DNA of 64,000 bases from Candidatus Proelusimicrobium tauri. Lineage in GTDB: Bacteria; Elusimicrobiota; Elusimicrobia; Elusimicrobiales; Elusimicrobiaceae. The notes under the pieces were generated by a model. That model was not told where the DNA came from. It worked only from the letters and a program-made list of their open reading frames with translations, and did not search any database. The position numbers and the translations under genes were made by a program. Shown here piece after piece: positions 8,872 through 17,593 of the stretch. The stretch covers positions 310,001-374,000 of the forward strand of contig DBYY01000009.1 in NCBI GenBank assembly GCA_002311025.1, given 5' to 3'. Positions within the stretch are counted from its first letter, which is position 1. Each line of letters begins with the position of its first letter.

Positions 8872-8954
8872 TGGTTGGGATAGGATTCGAACCTATGTAG
8901 GGCACGCCCGACGGTTTTACAGACCGTTGCTTTTGACCACTCAGCCACCCAACC
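8872..8954 (-). tRNA. tRNA-Tyr (anticodon GTA)
   Basis: A class II tRNA with a long variable arm (CGGGCGTGCCCTACAT region). Acceptor stem GGTTGGG/CCCAACC, anticodon stem ACGGT/ACCGT with loop CTGTAAA, T loop TTCGAAT, discriminator A. CCA is not encoded, unlike the tRNA-His in this window. Confidence 0.95.
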
Positions 8955-8983
8955 GTTCCAAAAATCTTTTATTTTAAAAGAGC

Positions 8984-9024
8984 AGAAAACTCTTGCGGCA
9001 CTTTTTTGCGCCGTGCAGTTTTCT
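8984..9024 (-). other. hairpin in the pre-tRNA-Tyr leader
   Basis: AGAAAACT pairs with AGTTTTCT and, across short internal loops, CGGC pairs with GCCG around an A-rich loop. It sits between the promoter at 9038-9066 and tRNA-Tyr. No strong U-run follows, so it is more likely a leader fold than the alaS terminator. Confidence 0.35.
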
Positions 9025-9037
9025 TTTGCTTTTAAAT

Positions 9038-9066
9038 ATTATAACAAAATTATAAAAGTATTTCAA
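9038..9066 (-). promoter_or_regulatory. promoter upstream of tRNA-Tyr
   Basis: On the minus strand TTGAAA, a 17-base spacer and TATAAT, with TGT just before the hexamer (extended -10). Among the clearest sigma-70-type promoters in the window. Confidence 0.7.
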
Positions 9067-9094
9067 ATATTAAAGTAGTTTATACCTTAATATA

Positions 9095-11713
9095 TTATAT
9101 AGTTTTGATAACTTTTAGCAAATCTTGCCAAGTGGCATTTTGAATACCGCCTTGGGCAAAATCGGGTCTGCCGCCGCCACGTCCGTTTAAAGCGGCAGAA
9201 ACTTGTTTTACTACATCTCCTGCTTTAAGACCGCCTTCAAAACTTTTAACAACAAAGGAGCGTTTTGTATCATCACCGCTGGCGACCAAAACCGCGCAAT
9301 CTTTATTTTTATCAGCAAGATTATCTGCAAGGGTTCTAAGTTCTTTTACAGGAGTATCTTTTGCATCAAAAACAACAAGTTTTGCGCCGTCTTTTAAGGT
9401 AAACTTCTCAATATTATCGGTTGCTTCTTGCGAGGCAAGTTTCTGCCTTAAATTAAGAACCTCTTTTCTTAACTCTTTTTCGGTTTTAAGTAAAGTGGAA
9501 ACTCTGTTATCAATTTCTTCAACAGAAGTATTTAAGCGTAGAGAAACTGCCTTTGCGGCATTTGCCATACTCTTTAAAACTTCAATAGCACTTAATCCGC
9601 CCACACCTTCAATACGACGAACGCCGTTAGAAACTGCACTATCTTTTAACACGCGTATAACCATAATATCGCCGGTATTTTTAACGTGGGTGCCACCGCA
9701 GAGTTCCAAAGAAGCCCTATTCATAGGGTCTTTAAAACCATCTTTTGCGATAAGAACAAAGAGTGCGGGATCGGCGTAAGTTTCGCCAAGTAAAGTGGTG
9801 GCGCCAAGTTCGCTTGCATCACTTAAAGGGCGGACCTGTGTTTCAACGGGTAAGCGTTGCAAAATCAAATTGTTTGCTTCGGAAATAACGGCAATAAGTT
9901 TTGATTGTTGCGGTGCGCCGGATAAAGTATAGTCAAAGCGGAAGCGTTCACTATCAACATAAGAACCAGCTTGTCTAACTTGCTCGCCGAAAATCTTTTT
10001 TAGAGCAGCATTTATCAAGTGGACCGAAGTATGGTTTGCCGCTGTTTTTGTGCGGGTTAATTCATCCACTTGTAAAAACACTTTTTCGCCCACTTCAATT
10101 TTGCCTTTAACTAAAGCAACTTTGTGTAAGAAAATTCTTTCAAGCGGTTTTTTGGTATCGGTAATTCTGGCAACGGCTTCATTATTTTTATAAATAAGGC
10201 CGATATCGCCAACCTGTCCGCCACTTTCGGCATAGAAAGGTGTTTTATCAAAAACTGCATAACCTTCTTTATCTAAAGAATTAACTTCTTTAAAATCTTT
10301 ATTAAGTAAAGCAATTATTTTTGCTTTTGCGGAAAGTTCTTCGTATCCGACAAAATTTGTAGAACCGAACATACCTTCAAGTTTTTGAATTGTGATAACT
10401 CTTTCTTTATCAAATTCACTTGCAAGTTTTTTAGAACTTTCTTTTGCTTTTTCTTGCGCTTTATAAAAACCTTCTTCGTCAATTTTTATATTTTTTTCAG
10501 CCAAGATTTCTTTTGTTAACTCAAAAGGATAGCCGTAAGTTTCATATAAATAAAAAGCTTCTTCGCCGGAAATTTCTTTGGGATTATCTTTTAAAAGTTC
10601 GGCTAGGCGCTCTTCACCTTCGGTCAAAGTGCGGTAGAAAGCTGCGCCTTCGGCTTTTAATGTATTAGTAATGTGTAAAATAGATGTTTGTAATTCCGGA
10701 TATTGTTTATAATACATTTCAACAACGGTCGGCACAAGTTCCCACATAAACGGGCTTGTTCTGCCGGCAAGACGCCCATAGCGGGCGGCTCTTCTTATAA
10801 TACGCCTTAAAATATAGCCACGCCCTTCGTTTGAAGGCAAAACGCCTTCCGCAATTAAGAAGCAGGAACTTCTGATATGGTCGCAAACAATTCTTAAAAT
10901 TGTTTGTTCTTCTTTTGTATCGCCGTCAATATGTAAAAGTTTTTTTGCGTGCGCGGCAATAGGTGTGAACAAATCGGTATCAAAGGGATTATCAACGTTT
11001 TGCATAACCATACAAAGTCTTTCAAGGCCCATACCGGTATCAATATTTTTTTGTGGCAATAGTTCAAGTGTGCCGTCTTCAAGGCGGTTAAATTGTGTAA
11101 AAACAAGATTCCAAATTTCAACAAATCTACCGCAATCACAGGCAATGCCCTTTTTTGCGCAATCAGGACAGCCTTTATCTTCACCGAAATCATAATAGAT
11201 TTCAGAACAAGGACCGCAAGGGCCTGTCGGTCCCATAGTCCAAAAATTATCTTTTTCGTCAAATTCGTAAATGCGGTCTTTTGATATAAGTTTTGACCAA
11301 GCCTCGTAGGCTTCTTCATCACGGGGGGCAATACCGCCTTTATAAATACTTACATACAAGCGGTCTTTATCAATTTTAAGTTCGTTTGTTAAAAAATCCC
11401 AAGCCCAAGCAATTGCTTCCTTCTTAAAATAATCACCGAAGGAAAAATTGCCCAACATTTCAAAAAATGTTAAATGCCTTTTTGTAAAACCGACATTATC
11501 AATATCGGTAGTTCTTACGCATTTTTGGCAGGTCGTAGCATTTTTTAAGTTTTTCTTTAAACCTAAAAAGTTTGCTTTAAATTGCACCATACCCGCAGAG
11601 GTAAAGAGCAAGGTCGGATCCCCGTGGGGAATAAGCGGGCTTGAGGGTAATATAGGAAGTCCGCGTTTTTTAAAATAATTTAAAAAAGTTTGTCTTACAT
11701 CTTGGCTTTTCAT
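9095..11713 (-). CDS. alaS: alanyl-tRNA synthetase
   Basis: Charges tRNA-Ala with alanine and edits mischarged Ser/Gly. At 872 residues it has the standard layout: class II catalytic core (TSAGMVQFK near residue 35), tRNA-recognition helices, editing domain with NHTSVHLINAAL and CGGTHV zinc ligands, and a C-terminal Ala domain with GGRPDFAQGG. The ATG follows an extended -10 box (TGATATAAT) by 7 bases, so its mRNA should be leaderless. It is divergent from the lipid kinase gene at 11738. Confidence 0.98.
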   Translation of the reverse strand: MKSQDVRQTFLNYFKKRGLPILPSSPLIPHGDPTLLFTSAGMVQFKANFLGLKKNLKNATTCQKCVRTTDIDNVGFTKRHLTFFEMLGNFSFGDYFKKEAIAWAWDFLTNELKIDKDRLYVSIYKGGIAPRDEEAYEAWSKLISKDRIYEFDEKDNFWTMGPTGPCGPCSEIYYDFGEDKGCPDCAKKGIACDCGRFVEIWNLVFTQFNRLEDGTLELLPQKNIDTGMGLERLCMVMQNVDNPFDTDLFTPIAAHAKKLLHIDGDTKEEQTILRIVCDHIRSSCFLIAEGVLPSNEGRGYILRRIIRRAARYGRLAGRTSPFMWELVPTVVEMYYKQYPELQTSILHITNTLKAEGAAFYRTLTEGEERLAELLKDNPKEISGEEAFYLYETYGYPFELTKEILAEKNIKIDEEGFYKAQEKAKESSKKLASEFDKERVITIQKLEGMFGSTNFVGYEELSAKAKIIALLNKDFKEVNSLDKEGYAVFDKTPFYAESGGQVGDIGLIYKNNEAVARITDTKKPLERIFLHKVALVKGKIEVGEKVFLQVDELTRTKTAANHTSVHLINAALKKIFGEQVRQAGSYVDSERFRFDYTLSGAPQQSKLIAVISEANNLILQRLPVETQVRPLSDASELGATTLLGETYADPALFVLIAKDGFKDPMNRASLELCGGTHVKNTGDIMVIRVLKDSAVSNGVRRIEGVGGLSAIEVLKSMANAAKAVSLRLNTSVEEIDNRVSTLLKTEKELRKEVLNLRQKLASQEATDNIEKFTLKDGAKLVVFDAKDTPVKELRTLADNLADKNKDCAVLVASGDDTKRSFVVKSFEGGLKAGDVVKQVSAALNGRGGGRPDFAQGGIQNATWQDLLKVIKTI

Positions 11714-11720
11714 AATATAA

Positions 11721-11729
11721 ATTATATCA
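11721..11729 (-). promoter_or_regulatory. extended -10 promoter of alaS, predicted leaderless
   Basis: On the minus strand TGATATAAT is followed by 7 bases and the alaS ATG. No RBS is possible in that space. It overlaps the likely -10 of the divergent lipid kinase. Confidence 0.6.
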
Positions 11730-11730
11730 T
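11725..11730 (+). promoter_or_regulatory. possible -10 of the lipid kinase gene
   Basis: TATCAT lies 7 bases before the ATG at 11738 and overlaps the alaS -10 on the other strand. The area is so AT-rich that other registers are possible. Confidence 0.3.
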
Positions 11731-11737
11731 ATATATA

Positions 11738-12604
11738 ATGAAGCGTCTTTTTATTATTAACCCTAAATCAGGTAAAAACAACAGAGCAAGTGAACTTGAG
11801 CAAATAATCAAAACTCAATTTTACGATGCAGATATCGTTTTTACCAAAGCAGCAGGCCACGCAACAAAACTTGTCGCTAATGCCGTTAAACAAAACTATG
11901 AACAAGTGATAGTTGCCGGCGGTGACGGCACTATTAACGAGGCGGCATCCTCTCTTGTCGGAACAAAAACGGCTTTGGGCGTTATTGCCTTTGGCAGTGG
12001 CAACGGACTTGCGCGCGAAATCGGCTGCCCCCTTGATAATTTACAAAAAGCGTGCAATAATATCTACATGGCAAAGCCCGTGCTTTGTGATATAGGTAAG
12101 GCAAACGGGGAGTACTTTTTAAATGTAGCGGGTATCGGACTTGAAGCAACTATCGCCCACGCTTTTGCAAATGTAAAAACAAGGGGAATGTTACCTTATT
12201 TTAAAATCGGTTTTACGCAAGTGCTAAAATATAAAGCACCCAAAGTGGAAGTTTGGGCCGACGATAAAAGTTTGATTTTTTTAAATCCCACTACGCTTGT
12301 TTTTGCAAACGGCAAGCAATACGGAAGCAATTTTAAAATTGCCCCCCAAGCAAGTTTGACCGACGGGAAACTTGATATGGTTTATATTGAAGAACAGCCT
12401 TTATGGAAACTTGCTTTAGGATTTCCGAACTTTTTTAAGCCCAATTTTACTTCTGTAAAATTGACTAAAAGCAGAACGATAAAAAAGGCAGTGATAACCG
12501 GTCAGGGAAAATTTGTTTATCATTTGGACGGTGAGCCAAAACAAGCAACTGATAAACTTGAAATTGAGGTTTTGCCAAAAGCAATTCATTTGCTTATCAG
12601 TTGA
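11738..12604 (+). CDS. diacylglycerol kinase-family lipid kinase
   Basis: A 288-residue protein of the DagK/YegS/sphingosine-kinase fold, which phosphorylates a lipid hydroxyl with ATP. It begins with the nucleotide-loop motif INPKSGK and carries the hallmark GGDGTINE near residue 65, followed by FGSGNGLAREI. Substrate is unknown; diacylglycerol or an undecaprenyl-linked lipid are both possible. I chose the ATG at 11738 (MKRLFIINPKSG) over an in-frame ATG at 11690, which would overlap alaS on the opposite strand and add a non-conserved extension. Its TGA stop lies within the TTGACA -35 box of the hpf promoter. Confidence 0.88.
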   Translation: MKRLFIINPKSGKNNRASELEQIIKTQFYDADIVFTKAAGHATKLVANAVKQNYEQVIVAGGDGTINEAASSLVGTKTALGVIAFGSGNGLAREIGCPLDNLQKACNNIYMAKPVLCDIGKANGEYFLNVAGIGLEATIAHAFANVKTRGMLPYFKIGFTQVLKYKAPKVEVWADDKSLIFLNPTTLVFANGKQYGSNFKIAPQASLTDGKLDMVYIEEQPLWKLALGFPNFFKPNFTSVKLTKSRTIKKAVITGQGKFVYHLDGEPKQATDKLEIEVLPKAIHLLIS

Positions 12605-12629
12605 CATCTCGGCGCACAAATGATTTAAT
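12601..12629 (+). promoter_or_regulatory. promoter of the hpf-hprK-rapZ-PTS operon
   Basis: TTGACA, a 17-base spacer and TTTAAT. The -35 is a perfect consensus and overlaps the stop codon of the lipid kinase. It leaves a leader of about 30 bases containing the RBS GGAGG. Confidence 0.6.
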
Positions 12630-12663
12630 TAAAAAAATAGGGGAAAACCCTTTTGGAGGAAAT

Positions 12664-13209
12664 ATGGAACTTAAAATCACAGCAAAAAACATTAAATTAA
12701 CAGATGCTATTAAAAACTATGCTCAATCAAGAATTGACAGACTTGACAAGTTTTTCAGCGAAGATGCTTGGGCACAAATCGTTTTAAGTGTTGATAAAAA
12801 AATTAACCAAAGAGCAGAACTTACCATCCACGGCGCAAAAAAGAAAATTTCTTCAAAAGCAATTAAACAGGATCTTTATAAAGCAATTGATGAAGCCGTA
12901 GCAAAAGTTGAAACTCAAATCAAAAAGAAAAAAGCAAAAGATGTAAAAGGTAAAAAAGGTTCAAAAACCGTTAAAGAAGATTTATCTGCATATCTTGGCA
13001 ATGTTTTTGCACCTCAAGCAGATGTAAAATTCTCCGTAATTAAACAAGTTGAAGTTCACCCCATGAATCCCGAAGATGCCGCTTATGAAATGGAAAGACT
13101 CGGTTATACCTTCTGGATGTTTATGGATGAAGATTCCAAACAAATCAATTTAATCTTCAAACGTCTTGACGGGACTTACGGTTTAATCCAACCCGTTAAA
13201 ACAAAATAG
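12664..13209 (+). CDS. hpf: ribosome hibernation promoting factor, long form
   Basis: A 181-residue long HPF, which binds the decoding centre of idle ribosomes and drives 100S dimer formation. The N-terminal domain (about 1-100) starts MELKITAKNIKLTDAIKNYA. A Lys-rich linker follows, then the C-terminal dimerisation domain with HPMNPEDAAYEME and DGTYGLIQP. The ATG at 12664 sits directly behind GGAGG; an in-frame ATG at 12601 would add 21 unconserved residues. hprK starts 7 bases downstream. Confidence 0.94.
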   Translation: MELKITAKNIKLTDAIKNYAQSRIDRLDKFFSEDAWAQIVLSVDKKINQRAELTIHGAKKKISSKAIKQDLYKAIDEAVAKVETQIKKKKAKDVKGKKGSKTVKEDLSAYLGNVFAPQADVKFSVIKQVEVHPMNPEDAAYEMERLGYTFWMFMDEDSKQINLIFKRLDGTYGLIQPVKTK

Positions 13210-13216
13210 GTAAATA

Positions 13217-14185
13217 ATGACAGAATTTGCCCGCACAACTACAATTGCAAATCTTCTTGAGGCTAAAGGTGAAGATCTTAGCCTCAAGTTGTTGTGTGGT
13301 GCGCGTTTTACAAAAAGGTCCGTTTCAAAACCGGGTGTTAACAGACCTGGCCTTGCTTTAGATGGGCACTTGGAAAATTTTAGAGGCGATTTAATACAAA
13401 TTATCGGACGCGGGGAATATGCTTTTTGCCAAAAATTACCTTATGCCAGATTAAAAGCGAATTTTAAAAAAATGCTCCGCTCCGACAAAGTGCCTTGCGT
13501 TGTAGTAACTGCCGGCATGCGCGTTTTAGCAGGTATAAAACAGGCCTGTATGGAAGAAAAAGTCCCCCTTTTAACAACAAGTATGGACACGGCTTCCTTT
13601 GTGGCGGAATTAATAACTTACCTTGATAATTGCACTTCTCCAAGAACGCACGTTCACGGCGTTTTGGTAAAAGTTTCCGGCCTTGGCGTTTTGATTACCG
13701 GTGACCCCGGTATCGGTAAAAGTGAGTGCGCGTTGGAACTTATAAAACGCGGACATATTTTAGTCGCGGATGATGTTGTTGAAGTCCAAAAAAGAAGAGG
13801 TAATGTTTTACTCGGTTTTTGCCCGCCGATGCTAAAGCACTATATGGAAGTTAGGGGACTTGGTATTATTGATGTTGAACTTTTATTCGGTATCGGCTCT
13901 TCCATAGACAGCACGGAAATCGAAATGGAAGTTCATTTGGTTTCCCCCACAGGTTCTATTGACCGACTGGGTATTGAACAGCAAAAAACGACTTTGCTCG
14001 GCACGCAAATAAATGCTTTAACCATTCCCGTTACCCCCGGCAGAAACTTGGCTGTTTTAATAGAGGTCGCCGCTTTAAATCAAAGATTAAAAAATCAGGG
14101 TATAATTTCCGCTAAAGAATTTAATAAAAAATTGCTTTCTAAAATGAAAACAACTTCAAAGGGTTATCAGGATGGAAACAAATAA
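13217..14185 (+). CDS. hprK: HPr kinase/phosphorylase
   Basis: A bifunctional enzyme that phosphorylates and dephosphorylates Ser46 of HPr in response to metabolites. At 322 residues it has an N-terminal regulatory domain (about 1-130), then a catalytic domain with THVHGVL before the P-loop, the P-loop GDPGIGKSE at about 162-170, VADDVV, and the HPrK signature EVRGLGIIDVE. The P-loop has GDPG where many HPrKs have GDSG. Its plausible target is the Ser46 HPr at 17327-17593 in the same operon. It overlaps rapZ by 14 bases. Confidence 0.95.
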   Translation: MTEFARTTTIANLLEAKGEDLSLKLLCGARFTKRSVSKPGVNRPGLALDGHLENFRGDLIQIIGRGEYAFCQKLPYARLKANFKKMLRSDKVPCVVVTAGMRVLAGIKQACMEEKVPLLTTSMDTASFVAELITYLDNCTSPRTHVHGVLVKVSGLGVLITGDPGIGKSECALELIKRGHILVADDVVEVQKRRGNVLLGFCPPMLKHYMEVRGLGIIDVELLFGIGSSIDSTEIEMEVHLVSPTGSIDRLGIEQQKTTLLGTQINALTIPVTPGRNLAVLIEVAALNQRLKNQGIISAKEFNKKLLSKMKTTSKGYQDGNK

Positions 14186-15050
14186 AAAAGATAAATTTTT
14201 CATCATAACAGGTATTTCCGGAGCAGGTAAAACACAGGCCTTAAAAATCTTCGGAGATTTCGGTTATTATTGCGTGGATAATTTGCCTTTGGCCCTTTTT
14301 AGAGAATTTGTTAACTATATCAAAACCAAACCGGAAATAAAAAATATTGCACTCGGTATTGATATAAGGGAAGGCGAAAACATAAAACTCTTACCGAAAA
14401 TTTTAAAAGAAGAAACCCTTAGTGAAATGAATGTAAAACTTCTATTTTTAGATGCTTCAAACCAAGTTTTACTGAGAAGATTTTCCGAAACGAAACACAG
14501 ACATCCTCTACCGAACAAACTTTTAAATGCTATTGAAGATGAAAGAGAATTTTTGAAACCTATCCAAAAAATTGCCGATGTACATATAGATACCTCTTAT
14601 TTAACTTTAGGCGAATTAAAAGAAAAAATTTCCCAATCTTTAGAAGTAACTTCCACAAAGGAAATGAGTATCTCCGTTATCTCTTTCGGTTATAAAAACG
14701 GAATACCTTTAGAATCAGATTTGGTTATTGATGTGCGCTTTTTAGTTAATCCTTATTATGAGCCTTCTTTAAGAAATAAAACCGGTTTAGATAAAGAAGT
14801 TCAGGAATATATCGAAAAATCACCTGAGTCTCTTGAATTCTTAAAGAAAATGACCGATATGGTAAGTTATTTAGTGCCTAAATATATCAAAGAAGGCAAA
14901 TCTTATCTAACTATTGCCATCGGTTGTACCGGCGGCAAACACAGAAGCGTTTTTATGGCAGATAAACTTGCTAAACATCTTGCGGAAAAGAAATTTAAAG
15001 TTTCTCAGTTCCACAGAGATATACAAATAGTAAAGAAGGAAGTATGGTAA
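14172..15050 (+). CDS. rapZ: RapZ/YvcJ family nucleotide-binding protein
   Basis: A 292-residue P-loop protein of the RapZ (YhbJ/YvcJ) family. In enterobacteria RapZ binds small RNAs and senses glucosamine 6-phosphate; in Bacillus YvcJ binds nucleotides and affects competence. It has Walker A GISGAGKT at about 14-21 and the C-terminal family signature GCTGGKHRSV, then FHRDIQ near the end. Location between hprK and the PTS genes matches the family's usual PTS-linked setting. The glmU gene (52938-54323) also belongs to amino-sugar metabolism, but no regulatory target can be read from sequence. Confidence 0.92.
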   Translation: METNKKDKFFIITGISGAGKTQALKIFGDFGYYCVDNLPLALFREFVNYIKTKPEIKNIALGIDIREGENIKLLPKILKEETLSEMNVKLLFLDASNQVLLRRFSETKHRHPLPNKLLNAIEDEREFLKPIQKIADVHIDTSYLTLGELKEKISQSLEVTSTKEMSISVISFGYKNGIPLESDLVIDVRFLVNPYYEPSLRNKTGLDKEVQEYIEKSPESLEFLKKMTDMVSYLVPKYIKEGKSYLTIAIGCTGGKHRSVFMADKLAKHLAEKKFKVSQFHRDIQIVKKEVW

Positions 15051-15433
15051 AAATTATTTTAGTTTCTCACGGGAATATGGCACAGGCTCTTTTGGAAACC
15101 GCCAGCAATATAGGCTCTTTTGATATCAGCGAAATACCTGCCTTTAGCGTGAGCGGAAAAGGAGATTTGGAAAGTTTATCAGCGAAAATATTAAGTGCTT
15201 TAGGACAAGACGGGACTTTAATTTTAGTAGATACTTTAGGCGGTTCTTCCTGCAATACGGCTGTTCAATGCACGCAACATTCGCAAAATGTAAAAGTAGT
15301 GTGCGGCGTAAACTTAAACATGCTTTTAACCGCCATAAATAATAGAAATAAAATGGATTTACAAAGTTTAACGAAAAAAGTTTTAGAGGACGGTAAAAAA
15401 TCGCTTATTGATATTAGCGAAAAATTAAAATAA
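15044..15433 (+). CDS. PTS mannose-family EIIA
   Basis: A 129-residue free-standing EIIA of the mannose class. It accepts phosphate from HPr on H9 (LVSHGNMAQ) and gives it to EIIB. The DTLGGSSCNTA segment is the second family signature. It overlaps rapZ by 7 bases and is followed one base later by EIIB. Sugar specificity cannot be read from it. In several phyla similar gene sets near hprK and rapZ are thought to be mainly regulatory. Confidence 0.9.
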   Translation: MVKIILVSHGNMAQALLETASNIGSFDISEIPAFSVSGKGDLESLSAKILSALGQDGTLILVDTLGGSSCNTAVQCTQHSQNVKVVCGVNLNMLLTAINNRNKMDLQSLTKKVLEDGKKSLIDISEKLK

Positions 15434-15434
15434 T

Positions 15435-15893
15435 ATGATTTGTTTTACGAGAATTGATAACAGACTTATTCACGGACAGGTTGTTCAATCTTGGCTGCCG
15501 AAAATAAAGGCGGACGAGGTTCTTGTTATCAGTAAACAGGCCGCTCAAAATACCCTTATGGTAAAAATGATGCGTATGGCTTTACCGCAAGGTTATGCTT
15601 TGAAAGTTTGCTCCGCACAAGAGGCCTTAAATTCTTTAAAAACAAACTCTGATAAAAAAATATTTTTACTTGTGGAAGATTTGAATCAACTTTTGGAATT
15701 AACAGAACAAGGCTTTTGCCCGCAAAAAGTTAATATCGGAAATACTGAATATAATGAAAATAAAAAAGAATTCAGCACAGGTGTTTACTTTAACGAAAAA
15801 GACCTTGCAATTATAAAAAACTTAAAAAACAAAGGTTTTACTTTTATTATACAAGCCTTACCTTCTTCTTTGGAGGTTGAACTGAATGCTTGA
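15435..15893 (+). CDS. PTS mannose-family EIIB
   Basis: A 152-residue EIIB of the mannose/fructose/sorbose class, phosphorylated on His, not Cys. The motif is RIDNRLIHGQV with H13 as phospho-acceptor. It hands phosphate to the sugar bound by EIIC/EIID. It overlaps EIIC by 8 bases, implying coupled translation and equal amounts. Confidence 0.93.
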   Translation: MICFTRIDNRLIHGQVVQSWLPKIKADEVLVISKQAAQNTLMVKMMRMALPQGYALKVCSAQEALNSLKTNSDKKIFLLVEDLNQLLELTEQGFCPQKVNIGNTEYNENKKEFSTGVYFNEKDLAIIKNLKNKGFTFIIQALPSSLEVELNA

Positions 15894-16497
15894 ACTTTTA
15901 ATCGCTTGTGGCGTTTTAGCCTTGCTTGAAATGGATACCACTTATTTCGGGCAATTTTTATTATCAAGACCTACCTGCACAGGGGCCATTATGGGTTATC
16001 TGTGCGGCGATTTCTTTTTAGGTTTACAACTAGGCGTTTTTGCAGAACTCTTGTTTATTGATTTTGTACCTATCGGAGGGGTTGTGCCGCCAAGCGGAGC
16101 AATTTGTGCGGGAACAAGTGTTATCATTTCCGCTTATTTCGGTGCGGATTTATATTTCTCCTTCTTTCTCGGTTTAATACTATCTTGGGTTTTTACTTGG
16201 GTAGAAAAATCTTTAAGAAGATACCGCTCAAAACTTTTGCCCGAAGTTGAAGCCGCCATCATTGACGAAAAAGTTTCCCCATTTCAAATAATTTTTCAGA
16301 GTTTTGTAATGGAATACTTGGCTGTTTTTGTTTTTGTTTTAACGGCGACCTCTTTATTCGGACCGTTTTTATATCACATAGGGGATAAGATACCGCAAAG
16401 TATCCATGTTGCTTTTAAGTTTTCTTATTTCCTTGTGCCCTGGATTGGTCTTTCTATGTTATTTGTTTCCTTTAGCACAAAACCGAAGGTGGACTAA
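15886..16497 (+). CDS. PTS mannose-family EIIC
   Basis: A 203-residue multi-spanning membrane protein of the sorbose EIIC family, with hydrophobic segments throughout and family-like GVFAELLFIDFVPIGGVVPP. It is shorter than the roughly 260-residue enterobacterial ManY, so one or two C-terminal helices may be absent. It forms the sugar channel with EIID, which starts immediately after its stop. Confidence 0.88.
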   Translation: MLELLIACGVLALLEMDTTYFGQFLLSRPTCTGAIMGYLCGDFFLGLQLGVFAELLFIDFVPIGGVVPPSGAICAGTSVIISAYFGADLYFSFFLGLILSWVFTWVEKSLRRYRSKLLPEVEAAIIDEKVSPFQIIFQSFVMEYLAVFVFVLTATSLFGPFLYHIGDKIPQSIHVAFKFSYFLVPWIGLSMLFVSFSTKPKVD

Positions 16498-17313
16498 ATG
16501 AAAATAAACTTTTTTAAAATATTTTTAAGAACTTTCTTTTTACAGATGTTTTGGAATTATAGAAAAATGCAAAATGTCGGCAGACTTTTTATTGTTATGC
16601 CGATATTAAAGGAAATTTATAAAGACAAACCCGAAATGCTTAAAAAGGCCATTGCCCGTAATTTAGATGCTTTTAACTCTAACCCTGTTATGTCTGTTTA
16701 CAGTTTGGGCGCAATGATAAAACAAGAAGAAAAAATCGCCAAAACAGAACCGCTTAGATTACCCTCTGAAGAAAGAGAATGGCGTATTATTTCTATAAGC
16801 ACGGCTAATACGGCGGCTTCTTTAGGTGATAGACTTTTTTGGGCAACTTTAAAACCTTTTTCTTTAGTGGTGCTTATACTTATTCTGTATGCGGTGCAAA
16901 TACATACTTTAAAGAACATTGACACCCCGCATGAGTTGGTGCTTTCCGCTACAATAGCAATTGTTGCTTCCTTATTGGTTTATAATATCCCCGCTTTAAT
17001 TATACGCAATAAAGGTTTAAAAGACAGTTATGACGGCACCGAAGATAACTTTTACGGCTTAATTAATATTAATTGGAATAAGATAATTTATATTTTAAAA
17101 ACTTTAGGGCAAGCGCTGACTTGCGGTATATTTATTTATAGCATTTATGTAAGTTTTGTTGGAGAAGGCCTTTCAGCGGATGTTATAACAAAAGTTGCGC
17201 TTTTGGTTTCTTTTTTAGTCTTATCTTTGTGGACAAAGAAATTAAATATTCCCAATATGTATCTTTATATGTTGGCGACATTGATTTTCTGCGTTGCGGC
17301 AATAGTATCTTAG
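16498..17313 (+). CDS. PTS mannose-family EIID
   Basis: A 271-residue EIID, the second membrane subunit unique to mannose-class PTS. It has the early segment FFLQMFWNYRKMQNVG (usual family form: WN(Y/F)..MQ..G) and hydrophobic helices after about residue 120. It is directly downstream of EIIC and 13 bases before HPr. The complete EIIA-B-C-D set argues for a functional sugar system; the sugar is unknown. Confidence 0.9.
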   Translation: MKINFFKIFLRTFFLQMFWNYRKMQNVGRLFIVMPILKEIYKDKPEMLKKAIARNLDAFNSNPVMSVYSLGAMIKQEEKIAKTEPLRLPSEEREWRIISISTANTAASLGDRLFWATLKPFSLVVLILILYAVQIHTLKNIDTPHELVLSATIAIVASLLVYNIPALIIRNKGLKDSYDGTEDNFYGLININWNKIIYILKTLGQALTCGIFIYSIYVSFVGEGLSADVITKVALLVSFLVLSLWTKKLNIPNMYLYMLATLIFCVAAIVS

Positions 17314-17326
17314 AAGAGGATTTAAA

Positions 17327-17593
17327 GTGATACAAGAACAAATAAAAATAAAAAATAAATTAGGAATACATGCAAGACCGGCGACTTTACTTGCTCAGGA
17401 AGCAGGTAAATATAAAAGTGAAATTTTTATTTCAAAAGACGGCATTGAAGTTAATGCCAAAAGTATTATGGGTATTATGATGATTGCAGCCGAACAAGGC
17501 AGCGTTTTGAATATCTCTATAAACGGTTCTGATGAAAAAGAAGCTGCCGTTGCTTTAAAAAATATTTTTAAAAAAATCTTTGAGGAAGAATGA
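17327..17593 (+). CDS. ptsH: HPr phosphocarrier protein with Ser46
   Basis: An 88-residue HPr with GIHARPAT placing the enzyme I-dependent site at H15, and NAKSIMGIM placing Ser at exactly residue 46, the HPr kinase target. It therefore differs from the HPr of the fructose operon, which has Arg46. It is preceded by RBS AGAGGA and overlaps the next ptsI by 4 bases. With hprK in the same operon, this is the likely regulated HPr of the cell. Confidence 0.95.
   Translation: MIQEQIKIKNKLGIHARPATLLAQEAGKYKSEIFISKDGIEVNAKSIMGIMMIAAEQGSVLNISINGSDEKEAAVALKNIFKKIFEEE

Noticed and set aside
8984..9024. alaS terminator
   Set aside because: The hairpin lies downstream of a very good promoter at 9038-9066 and has no clean U-run, so a tRNA-Tyr leader fold is more likely.
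9095..11713. T-box or other riboswitch upstream of alaS or serS
   Set aside because: alaS has only 7 bases between its -10 box and ATG, and serS is inside an operon; no T-box core was seen.
11690..11737. Longer N-terminus for the lipid kinase
   Set aside because: Would overlap the alaS start on the other strand and add 16 residues before the conserved INPKSGK motif.
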